DNA of 64,000 nucleotides from Branchiostoma belcheri (lineage: Eukaryota > Chordata > Leptocardii > Amphioxiformes > Branchiostomatidae). The notes below the pieces were generated by a model that saw only the letters and a list, made by a program, of their open reading frames with translations, was not told the DNA's origin and made no database searches. Positions 31,972 through 43,800 of the stretch are shown here, piece by piece (the stretch's first letter is position 1; each line of letters opens with the position of its first letter). Location of the stretch: positions 714,142 through 778,141 of the forward strand of contig NW_017802503.1 in the NCBI RefSeq assembly GCF_001625305.1, in the 5' to 3' direction. A program made the translations under genes and the position numbers.

Positions 31972-34900
31972 CTAACCAGGTGCTAGTCCCTCCCTGTGTG
32001 CCCCCATCCTCTCCTGTACTGACTGTTCGTTGTAGATGTTGACCCTTCGAGCAAAGCCTGCCTGCACCAAGGCGTAGTCAATCCTGCTGTCGCTCTCCTT
32101 ACTGGTGTCGAACAGGGCCACGTACAGGGTGTCATTCCAGCCTCTGTAGAATAAACCATTTAAACATGGTTAGCAACTTCCAATAATAGTTTCATCAGAT
32201 TGGTAGAGTATAGGATATAGGGGTTTTCTTTTAAACAACCAATAAATATTGTCTTACCTTGCTTACGTTATGGTGTCTATCAGACACCTTCCTCAATACT
32301 TCAGTCAGAATTTCTGAGGTAAGAGACAATATTGGTTGTGTAAAAGAAAACCATTATATCCTATGGTTTAAGCTACTGGATGTTTTACGTACATGTACTA
32401 CAAATACCCAGTAAGGATGGCTTTTTTTAAAGCTTACACACAAGACATTTCTCTAAGATTGCACCCTCCCTTTACTGAAAAATGTGTTACACATTTGCAC
32501 AATGAAGAACTTCCATTGCTATTTTGTTACCCATATGAAGAGGAGTGTTCTTTGTCTAAATTGTATTCCTTATTTTTCTGTGGTAATACACATAGTTACA
32601 TGTATCATTATCTAATATATAGTTTTAAAGAAGTTGCTGATTTGAAGAATAATAATATTGATATATGTTACAACTGACTCACCTGGACAGAATATGAGCT
32701 ATCAGGACTTTCCCTCCAGTCAGCTCAAAGAACACATCCCTGAAACATGGAGATAACCACACGTTATCAAGAAATAACCTTTATGGTACTTTTATGTTAG
32801 ACAAAAACATAACAGAATTCAAACCATACATGTATGAGGATGGCATTTAGTATAAGGAACTGTTACAGGTCTTTTAATAGAACACTGAACAGAAACAGGG
32901 ACAGGTCTGGTTGTTGTTGAATACTGATCAGCACCAAGGACAGTGCCATATTAACACTTATACATGTTGTGTAGGCTCAAAGGTCCACTTTTTATCTAAA
33001 GGTCCAAGATTTTTTCTTTGAAAGATGGACTTTAGTTTGCCATTTCGGAAAGTTCAATCTTCAATTTCCAGGGGAGCATGCCAGATCCCCATAGGAATCT
33101 TGCGCCTTTGGTGCTCGCTGGTCCCTCAGACAGTGGGAAGAACCCCCCCCCCCCAGCAAAATCCTGACTATGGGTATGCATGGTATGCTACAAATGTACC
33201 TTAAGTCACTGCAACATCTATCCTCACCTGGCAGTTTGGGACCACCTGGGCTTCCCCTGGTCTGTAGGGAGAGGTTCTATGTTGGCCAGGTAACACTCCA
33301 CTGCCTGGAAGGGAAGCTGGCAGAACCTGGGTTCTATCGGATGAATATCTGTTTCCTGGACCCTCTCCTTGTTGCCATAGTCAACATAGAAAACCTGAAA
33401 TGGGCGAGGTAAAGCAGTTATCTACGGCCGTGAAGGTTGGACATCCAGGTAATAGATACGCCAAAAAACTTGGGAAATGGTCAGACGTTTCAGGCAGCAT
33501 CCACTACCTTTCCATAGTGACACTGGGGAGTTAGAAAAGCAGGTTTATAAGTATGAACTATTGATTGATATGCAAATAAGGAAGACAAATTTTTTTGAAA
33601 GTCCAAAAAGAAACAAAATTCATGGGTTTAGGTCTGGACTTGAGCCTAAACCTTTGGACATGAGTCTGACCTGAACCTAAATGTGGGTTTAGGTACACAG
33701 CACTAAATGTGTAATGCTCACCCATACTTCCTGAGTTTCAGTGTTGACACTGGTTATCCTGGCCCTGTAGAACTGACTGTCCTGGCTGTACTTAGCAATG
33801 ACAATCTCCTCCCAGTGCCAGGTCTATGCCCACCTCCCTCTCTCCATACACCTTCTTGGAGTAGTGCTCACTGTATGTTAGGATAATTACATGTAGGTTA
33901 CCATTCAAACATTATAATGAATGAATGAATGAAAGAAGACCTTTATTGTACGTTTGTGCTCTAACAAGCTAAGTACAGGTCATGAATAAACAGGGAAAGA
34001 GAATACAGCTGCAATGACACTTACATACTATATATACTAATGTGATCTAGCACTATATACAGGTACACAAGTGGGGTCGTGGGGCACAGATGCTAACGTG
34101 TTCGGCTTAGGACCAAGATGTTGCGGGTTCGAATCCTACCATGTCACTGATCTTGTGCCCTTGGAAAGGCACTTTACACGATTTCCTCAAATGTATTTTG
34201 TTTTTTAAAAACTATCCACATTTTTCTTGGCTTGTTCCTTACCATTTTTTTTAGAAACTTCCAAGCCAGCATATATTTCAATTTCTACAATAAACAAACA
34301 ATTACTGATAACATAAAAAACTTACTTAATCTCTTTACTGAGCTCATCCAGAGGATTGGGTTTGTCTACATCAATACCGTCAGCAGCTGGAAAGAGAATA
34401 GATAGTTCTTACTCATCAAAATACTTTAAACATTGGAAACCTTTATTGAAAGGCCCCCTTGGAAATCAGTTGTTTATCAACTGAAGGGGCGACCCTCAAG
34501 ATTAATAAATAAAAAAAATAAATGAAAGTCTGTATCTATGGTATAATTTCCACACTTTGCATTACAACACATTTCTTATGTACACATAATAATTTTCACA
34601 CACCTTGTTCAGTGTTCGAAATACCTGTCTGCAGTCTGCAATCTGCAGATAGATTTTCAAGATTGCAGAAGAAAAATTTATACAATCTGCAATTTTGCAG
34701 CAGAAAAAATTGGCACTTGGGATTTGGTGCTCTTGGCCCCATGGACAGACAACACTTAAGCTCATGTTCTGAAACAACAGGAGCTTCTACATCAACCTTG
34801 TCTTGACTTGTTTATCTTCTGTTTCCTTTTGGACTTCCAAAAATTTGTCTACACATTGCATATCAATCAACAGTTCATGCTTATAAACTCGTAAGATTGT

Positions 34901-36638
34901 AGTATAGAGGCTTGTGTATTTGCAGAAAGTATTTCCAAATTGCAGAACAAAATTTTGACTCTTCTGCAATATTGCAGAGCACTGAAAAAAAGTATTTCGA
35001 CCACTGTTGTTGATTACAGTATTTAACTAATATATCATACAAGTAGGTTTATATATAGTTTTAAACTGACACTCCAAGACAGTAAATGTTAGATCTCAGA
35101 TCTGTATTAAATCCTACATGTACAATCACTCAGAAAACACATCCAACGTAATCTAATTTTTATATCTGTCTTGAAAAGGTAAAGAATACATATTAGTACA
35201 AATGTATTTCTGCATTGACATATATGGGATTCTGTACTTCAGAATTTACACATGGTTAGCAGAATGTTGTAAATGCTAGAAACAGGAGAGCATAGTTACC
35301 CATTTCCAGTAGTTCGTCATGTGGCACTCCCCCGTACGTGAACTGTACGAAGAAGTGTCCAGGGTTGAACACAGAAGTCACCTCCACGGCTACCAGTGTG
35401 TGTACCGGAGGCAGGTCTACCATGTGGTTAAAGCACACAACTGCCCTTTTTCTCTGTCACTGTAAGGTACAAAAATTAATAAAGCTTTTAAAGAAATGCT
35501 GTTTAAGGTGTCAGGGCTTGAAATTAAAGGTGGTCCAATGGTCACTGACCAGTAAAATTTAGGCTGGGACAACTAAAATGACCTTTNNNNNNNNNNNNNN
35601 NNNNNNGTACGTTGTGCTCTAACAAGCTAAGTACAGGTCATGAATAAACAGGGAAAGAGAATACAGCTGCAATGACACTTACATACTATATATACTAATG
35701 TGATCTAGCACTATATACAGGTACACAAGTGGGGTCGTGGGGCACAGATGCTAACGTGTTCGGCTTAGGACCAAGATGTTGCGGGTTCGAATCCTACCAT
35801 GTCACTGATCTTGTGCCCTTGGAAAAGGCACTTTACACGATTTTCCTCAAATGTATTTTTGTTTTTTTAAAAACATCCACATTTTTTCTTGGCTTGTTCC
35901 TTACCATTTTTTTTAGAAACTTCCAAGCCAGCATATATTTCAATTTCTACAATAAACAAACAATTACTGATAACATAAAAAACTCACTTTATCTCTTTAC
36001 TGAGCTCATCCAGAGGATTGGGTTTGTCTACATCAATACCGTCAGCAGCTGGAAAGAGAATAGATAGTTCTTACTCATCAAAATACTTTAAACATTGGAA
36101 ACCTTTATTGAAAGTCTGTATCTATGGTATAATTTCCACACTTTGCATTACAACACATTTCTTATGTACACATAATAATTTTCACACACCTTGTTGATTA
36201 CAGTATTTAACTAATATATCATACAAGTAGGTTTATATATAGTTTTAAACTGACACCTCCAAGACAGTAAATGTTAGATCTCAGATCTGTATTAAATCCT
36301 ACATGTACAATCACTCAGAAAACACATCCAACGTAATCTAATTTTTATATATCTGTCTTGAAAAGGTAAAGAATACATAGTACAAATGTATTTCTGCATT
36401 GACATGTATGGGATTCTGTACTTCAGAATTTACACATGGTTAGCAGAATGTTGTAAATGCTAGAAACAGGAGAGCATACCCATTTCCAGTAGTTCGTCAT
36501 GTGGCACTCCCCCGTATGTGAACTGTACGAAGAAGTGTCCAGGGTTGAACACAGAAGTCACCTCCACGGCTACCAGTGTGTGCACCGGAGGCAGGTCTAC
36601 CATGTGGTTAAAGCACACAACTGCCCTTTTCTCTGTCA
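31972..36638 (-). CDS. Gene 2 extended Tudor domain 3 and C-terminus
   Basis: Exons 36480-36638 (VAVEVTSVFNPGHFFVQF), 35988-36048, 33722-33870 (EIVIAKYSQDSQFYRARI), 33228-33394 (VFYVDYGNKERVQETDIHPI), 32683-32739 and 31972-32143 (ALVQAGFARRVN, stop at 31972-31974) make the third extended Tudor. YVDYGN is conserved. The exon at 33722-33870 is 149 nt: its two ends are in different frames because of one extra G in a gggagga stretch. The first two exons are duplicated at 35300-35459 and 34326-34386 by the assembly overlap. Confidence 0.75.
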
Positions 36639-37542
36639 CTGTAAGGTACAAAAATTAATAAAGCTTTTAAAGAAATGCTGTTTAAGGTGTCAGGGCTTGA
36701 AATTAAAGGTGGTCCAATGGTCACTGACCAGTAAAATTTAGGCTGGGACAACTAAAATGACCTTTACCTTTAGATTCCCCATCCTGCAGGTGCTGGTAGG
36801 AGCAGTTGTCTCCTTTCCAACACTGAGACCCCGGCCGGAAGAACTTACACACAGGGATCTCCCTGGACTCTGTGGATAAAAATAAAGGCGTATTTTATAC
36901 AATCTTAAAAGACACACAGAACTTAGCCTGACTGAATAGGGCTCCTGATGGCCCACACAAATGACCAGCCCTTCCAGTACCAGCTATACCAGTAATTCCG
37001 TTACTGTATCAGTATATGGCAAATGTGATTGTAAATGTCTGTTTCTGTGATACTAAGACTTTTATGTGGTAGGTAAGACTTTTCTCAAATCTTCTTTTTA
37101 ACACCATATCAGTGTATGATAGATGTGATTGTAAATGTCTGTTTATGTCCTGTTCATGACTATATATTGATAGGAAAGACTTTTATACAATTTCTCAAAT
37201 CTTTTGTTTACTGTATTAGTGTATGTCGATAAATGTGATTGTAAATGTCTGTTTCTGTACCTGTAGTTGGTGTAGGAGCCCTGGAGGATATATAGGGCAT
37301 CCCAATCAACTGAAACTGGCTAACTCAAAGCCTACAAGACTTGACATGTATAATGGACCTACATACATGTATGTACAATGTAAGGATGCACAAACTCAGC
37401 TCACTCTAGTACTCAAATCCACACTAGGAAAAATAATGTATTTGTTGGAGAATGGCCACTGACTGCTGAGACTATTTATTCTAGGCTGATGTATGTAAGT
37501 CAACATTTATATATACAAGACCTACCCACCTTTATTGTGTTT

Positions 37543-37585
<43 letters not shown>

Positions 37586-40500
37586 CACAGATAGACAGAC
37601 AGACACATACACACACACAGACAGACAGACACACACACAGACAGACAGACAGACACACACACACACACGAACACCTATGAAAACATACTAAACTTAAAAA
37701 CAGGTAACGTTACACAGATACAATAATGTCTAACTAAGACAGCAGAACAGTTTTAAATCTATATCTCACACTTATACTGAGACTTACTGTATCCTGTAGT
37801 GGCCACCTCTGCATTGTCCACATCCACAAAGTAGCTGTTTCTCTCTGACAGGTAGTCACTAGCCCTGGGGTCCCACTCATCCAGGCCGTTTAGATCATCA
37901 GCAAGGGAGGCGTCATCTGCAGAATGGTCCATGTATTACTCAGGGGTTTTTTAAAACTGGGGAATAAGGGCGCTGCTCCCTCATGTAACTAGCCAGCACC
38001 CCCATATACATTTTTAGATTGGCTACATACACAACATTAAGTCTTTTTTAAAAGGATCTTTTTCCAGTGAAAACATCAAAACAAAATGTCACAACAATGC
38101 ATTCTACTTCTAGCATTACAAATTGTTACTCTTTTCAAAAATTTGCTTTGCTCCCTCACCATGCTAGTGATCTGCTTTCCCATGCTAAATTTTTCTAGAA
38201 AAACCTGTCATTATACATCTGGTGTTTTGTATTATCTTTTTGATGATACGAAAACCATGTACATATATCTTCCTTTTCGAGGTTCAAAATACCACCAAAA
38301 TACACCAAATGTTACCTTTCTAGTTCATACATTTTACATTTTCACCTTTGGTTTTGGACGTCTTGGTTGTAGGAGGGGTATCAGGCAGACACATCTCTGC
38401 AACTCCAGCGCTGACCAGCTCATCATTGATGCACATGTCCACAGACCCTGACGTGTCCACAAGGACAAGCTGAAGGGGGGGCTGCACTTCACTGGACATT
38501 CAATAAAAAATATCATCATAATCCATAAAGGCCTTCTTAAGTTATGCTGACCATAAAGGTGCAGAAACACACACACACAGACGCTCCAAAAACAATACCT
38601 CCATTTTTCATGGAGGTAAAAATGTGACAAACCATCCAAAAGCTGTAGAGTATCACTCAGCACATAAGAGAATTCACCCTTTCTGTCTCATAATAAAACT
38701 CAGTATGTTTCTTCCTGTACCACTGAGTACTGCTACAGGACATAATATTTCTATCATTCTTAGTTCAATTATATAATTATTTGATACAAGAACTGTTCTT
38801 GTACATGTACATGTAGGATGCTGCTGTCAGAAATTTTGGAGAGCAGACTATTTTCCTATACATTGCCTGCTACAGAATGTTCTCTTTGACTACAACACTA
38901 GTTATGAATGATGTTCAAAAATGATTGCTTAAACCGTTATGGTCATCACAGACAAGTGGACAAAAAATGATTAAGCAACCGTTTACCTTCCAGGCTTGTG
39001 CTCCTTCACATACCCCACAAGTGCCTTGTCAAAGGGAGTGAGGTCAGCAAAAGCCTTCGCTGCCTTCCTACTCCAGGCGGGCTTGGGGCTGCTTTCTTTT
39101 CCTGTCTTTGAAACAGGCATGATGCCATAGAGGCTGCACTTCATGGCATGAGCTGGAAGACAGATGAAAAATGTCCTGACTATGCATGATGTACAAAATG
39201 ACTAATGAACTGGTGGACGTACCAACCACTAAGTATCTGATACAGAAAAAGAACAAGAAACAGTCATGCCTTCAAATATCATAGTTATCAACCAAGAATT
39301 GAGGTATTCAAAAACTCGTATTTCCCCAGAACTATCGTAGACTGGAACTCGCTGTCACCAAGTACAGTAGGGGCATTGTCATTAGATAGCTTTAAACAAT
39401 GTTTTATATAAATTAGAGTTAGATGTTCAAGGCTTAGGTGTAACACATCGCGCCGTGTGCCTGCGAAGCTGGTGTGTTACGCCGAAGGGCAGTTATACCG
39501 GCTATACAGATACAGATACAGAAGCTAGTGTGTAATGCCAAAGGGCGGTTATACCAGGTATATACAGATACAATTACAGATACAGACCTGGTACTACTGT
39601 AAACTCTGGCATCAACGGCAGAACCTCGGACACAGGCAGCGTCTCAAAGTTACCGTAGTCCAGGTAGAAGACCTGAACCTCACAGCAATCCAAGCCTTCT
39701 GCCTCAGGTTTTCCGTGCTGCTTCTTGCCGCTAGCTGATTCAGAGGAGGAGGAGCAGTCCCTCCTGTAGGTTACCGTACAGATCTGGGCGCGATACCAGG
39801 TCTTGTCTCCGCTGAACCGTGCACAGCAGATGTCGTTCACACACGGCTCGAATGTGATGTGTCTCAACATGTCCATCTTCTCTTGGTAAAACGCGTTCAG
39901 CTCTTTCATGAGGTGGTCGATCTTCGCCGCGTCCCGCGTGACCGGGTGGACGTAGAACTCGGAGGGATCCACGATGTACGAAGTCATCAGCAGAAACGAG
40001 CCGTCATCGTGCAAGTTCACCACAGGCTTTTTCATCTGGGCACTGTCACCCTCATCTACAACTGTTACAGCATCTGCATCCTTAGAACTACCATCTTTAT
40101 CTCGGTCTTTCTTTTCTTCTTTCTGTTCATGGTTGCCCATTCCCCCATTCTCTCTGTCTTTCTTTTCTCCTTTCTGTTCATGGTTGCTCATTCCTCCCTT
40201 CTCTTTGTCTTTCTTTCCTTCTTTCTGTTCGTGGTTGCTCATTCCCCCGTTCTCTCTATCTTTCTTTCCTTCTTTCTGTTCATGGTTGCTCATTATCTTC
40301 TTGTCTTGAGGAGATTTCTGTTTTTGGCCTCTGTCGTTGCGCCACCAGTTTCGGTCGTCATCCTCACTAGTTGTGGACCCTGAAGATGAGAACATCTTCG
40401 TCCCCCTACCCTTGCCTGCACCACCTCTCTTCTTTGGTTTCCTCAGGGACCCGTTTCCACTGCTGAGCTTTTTTATTTGCTTCTTCCACTGTGGGCTGAT

Positions 40501-40779
40501 GATGTCACCTGAACTGCTCTCACATCTCTTAGTTGTTTGTGATCCGCGTTCTGAACTGTTAGCTTTTACAATCTCCGTTTCTGAGTTGTCTGGTTGTTGA
40601 TCTCTTTTGACTCCGGAGGAGTGTTCCTTGTCACTGGATGTGACATGCTGCCCATCTCCTGCTGGCTGGGGAACCATGGCCAGACTGTCAAGGTAGTCAT
40701 CAATGCTGGAGTCAGCTGTCTCCAGTCTCCAGTCTTTCTGAGGATCTAGGGGAGTAGAATCAATCAATCAATCAATCAG

Positions 40780-40832
<53 letters not shown>

Positions 40833-43800
40833 ATTCAAACAACTAGCAGACAAGAGTCTGAATTGAGTTGTTCTTACAGACAACATCAGTTGATAAAATT
40901 ATTATATGTTAAACTATACTAATGGTTTAAAAATTACATAATTTACACGATAATAACACAAACTAGCTAGAGAGCTACAATGCCTCTTCACACAACAAGT
41001 AGAGGTAAAGGTCAATGCGACAAGGCTATAGACTTGGCTATGGGCTTTGTTACAGGTTTCATACACTTAAAAATGATATGAGGGCTGATACTGCACTAAC
41101 TAACTAGCATTTAACAGATCAACAAAGTAAGGGATTGGTGATAGAACCTTCTGAATTGGCAACCCTTCCACCCTTGGTGTCCATTTTCTCTACCACCTTA
41201 TCCTCCGAGTCATGCATTGCTGTTGGAGCTTTACTTCCCGACTTTTCATTTTTCTTTGGCTTTTCCTCTGACGGTGCAGACTTGTCTGTGGGAGGCTTGG
41301 AGGAGTTCTGTGTACCATGCCTTCCAGTATTGTTCACATCCTTTTAAGAGACATAAGAAAGCTTTATTAGCATTTGACATATTTCCATCAAATCTGAATT
41401 AGCGCTAATTTACAAAAAAACATAATCGAATTACACAGATTAAAAACCTTAAGAGAACCATTTCTTTACATTGATATCATTTACAAATTTGCAATCAAAA
41501 TATTTTAATATAGCAGCATTCAAATTATGGTGGGGTCATGTGGCGCAACGGCAGCGTGCGCGTTTCGGAATCAAAAGGTCCCGGGTTCGAGTCCTGACAT
41601 GCCACCGACCTTGTGCCCTTGGGAAAGGCACTTAACATGACTTTTCCCAGTAGACTCAAGTGAAAATGAGTATTGTCTGTCCAGTATTCGTTTCTATGTG
41701 TGGGACACAACACCAGCAACAGCTGCCTCTGTTCCACGTGTATTGCACTGTTGGAATTTCAATAAAATAAAATAAAATTATACATTGTAGATAGTATTAC
41801 ATATTTACAAATGCATCTATAGCAGCGACACCTTTTGCTGTTTCTGTGGTGCTTGCTTCTTGTCGTCTGCTACACTACCGGTTCTGATGGGTCGGCCATT
41901 TCTCTGCCTCCTGAGCTGCAGTTCTTCCTGCTGCTGCAAGAGGAGCTGCTGCACACGTGCCTGGTCCTATATCAATGGTTTATTGTGGCGACTTAAAACA
42001 TCCATACAGTGGCAGCTTTTTAGCTGAGTTATAGTATGGCATTACAAGGATGATAATATTTACACTTAATGTACACTATTAATACTTACACAATACAACT
42101 TAAAATGCCTTACGATAGACCTGCACATATTAAAACCATTTCATTAATGTGTGAAGACGTATTAATACATCAATCGTGTCATGTTTCATTAAGTAGATCA
42201 ACCAGGTAAGGCAGTGTAGTCTTCCGATACCTGCAGCATCTTGTCATGGTTCAGGATCCTCTGGTGGGGCGGCCGGGACACGGTGGGGGAACGCGGAGTC
42301 TGGCCAACGAAGTTTCCACTCTGCACAGCTTCGCTGGACACACCTGCCAAAATGAGACACGTTGTAGGCAGTGAATTGAAAATGGGGAAAGGAAGAGTAC
42401 AATACAATACGCCAAAAAGCGGTTACTCAAGCAACTGGATATGATTTTGGAAACGGTCAGACGTTTCAGCTAGTATCCACCAGCTTTCGTCAGTGACTGT
42501 TACTGATGAAAGCTAGTGGATACTAGCTGAAAAATCTGACCGTTTCCAAAATCATATCCAGTTGCTTGAGTAACCTAACCTCCATCAACTTATATTAGAG
42601 TACAATACAGGCTGCAATTAACAAATACATTGAAAGATGTTAGGCTTCCCTACGAGTTCCAAATCACTTTTCATCCTTATAAGCTCATTACATGCTTTCT
42701 ATCCAATGCTCGCAAATCTATGTGAATAGACTTAATTAAAATTTCCTACCTTCGACAAGGCTATGTAGCGGCATCCTCTCTACTGCCATCTTCTCAGTCA
42801 CCATCAGCTCAGAGATGCTGACCCTTCCTGCTGACCCCTGACCCTGAGGGTCGTGTGGGACGGTGTAGAACAGCTCGACCTCTGTGGCATGTCTGGAAGG
42901 GTCAAGGTCGATAACGGCCTGGAGTTTCTTGCCGAGCACCTGCCGTGCAAACCACACGGCCTGCTGGGAGGTCCACGACCTGCTGCCATTGCCTGGCATA
43001 ACCTGGTGAAGAGAGGAAGACACTGAATCTACTACTCATGTTTACCGAAGGAAAACATACTGTTTTTGCTACGTTTCCTCTTCTTCTTCTTCCGTTCCAA
43101 ACACTGCCATTGCCTGGCATAACCTGGTGAAGAGAGGAAGACACTGAATCTATTACACTAGTATGTATCCATGAGGATATAGAAAGAAGAACTGGGATTC
43201 GGATGTCCTGTAACAAGTTGGGATATAAGCAAATTTATAAGCAAATTTGCTGGGGAAATGCATACAAAAACTTTGTCTGTGGAAATTTTTCTGTGGAACA
43301 TAACATGGACTCCTGTACCACTTGGTATCATCACTTCTCCTGGAAAGTGTTTACTAATTTGCAAAATATCAATTCATCCCAGCACATCTTTAGTAAGTTT
43401 CTTTTTATTATGTTAACCAAAGGAAAACATATTGTTTTTGCTCAGTTTCCTCTTCTCCAAACACAAAAGGTCAATGACCTGAACCAGATGTCTGTCACCA
43501 TGGTAACTCAAGTGTTGGGTTACATCATGTTGCAATTTTGTAGCAGAAGGGATTTAGACTCCTGTCTGACCATATGGGAAGGTGAACATTATGCATTTGC
43601 TTTGCAAATGTTACCTTAAGTTTCTAGTTTTAGAAGCTGTAGGCCTATTTTACACCTTACCTTTGCTAGTCCACAGCAGAGAGCCTGGCAGGGTAGGCGG
43701 GTAAACTGCTGATGCAGTTCCTTGATTCTGGACATGGAGAGACGTTCCCGGTTCCCGTAATCTACATACAGGATATCCACATCTATCTGTGGTGCCCTGA

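Larger units (their letters stand above)
33948..35586. repeat. Allelic copy 1 of a duplicated block (probable assembly duplicate)
   Basis: This 1,639-bp block is the same sequence as 35607-36766 apart from small differences and two insertions (about 76 and 402 bp, including target duplications), which account for the whole length difference. It ends at the N gap in mid-intron at the same base (gacaactaaaatgaccttt) where copy 2 continues into the CCCH exon. It carries duplicate gene 2 exons at 34326-34386 and 35300-35459, the latter one base longer in an A run. Confidence 0.8.

Noticed and set aside
37543-37680. Regularly spaced short repeats that might suggest a CRISPR-like array
   Set aside because: It is a CAGA/CA microsatellite in an animal intron; there are no spacers.
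39859-40383. 174-codon Ser/Phe-rich frame on the plus strand
   Set aside because: Shadow of the gene 2 repeat exon; the minus strand has conserved Tudor motifs and phase-matched junctions.
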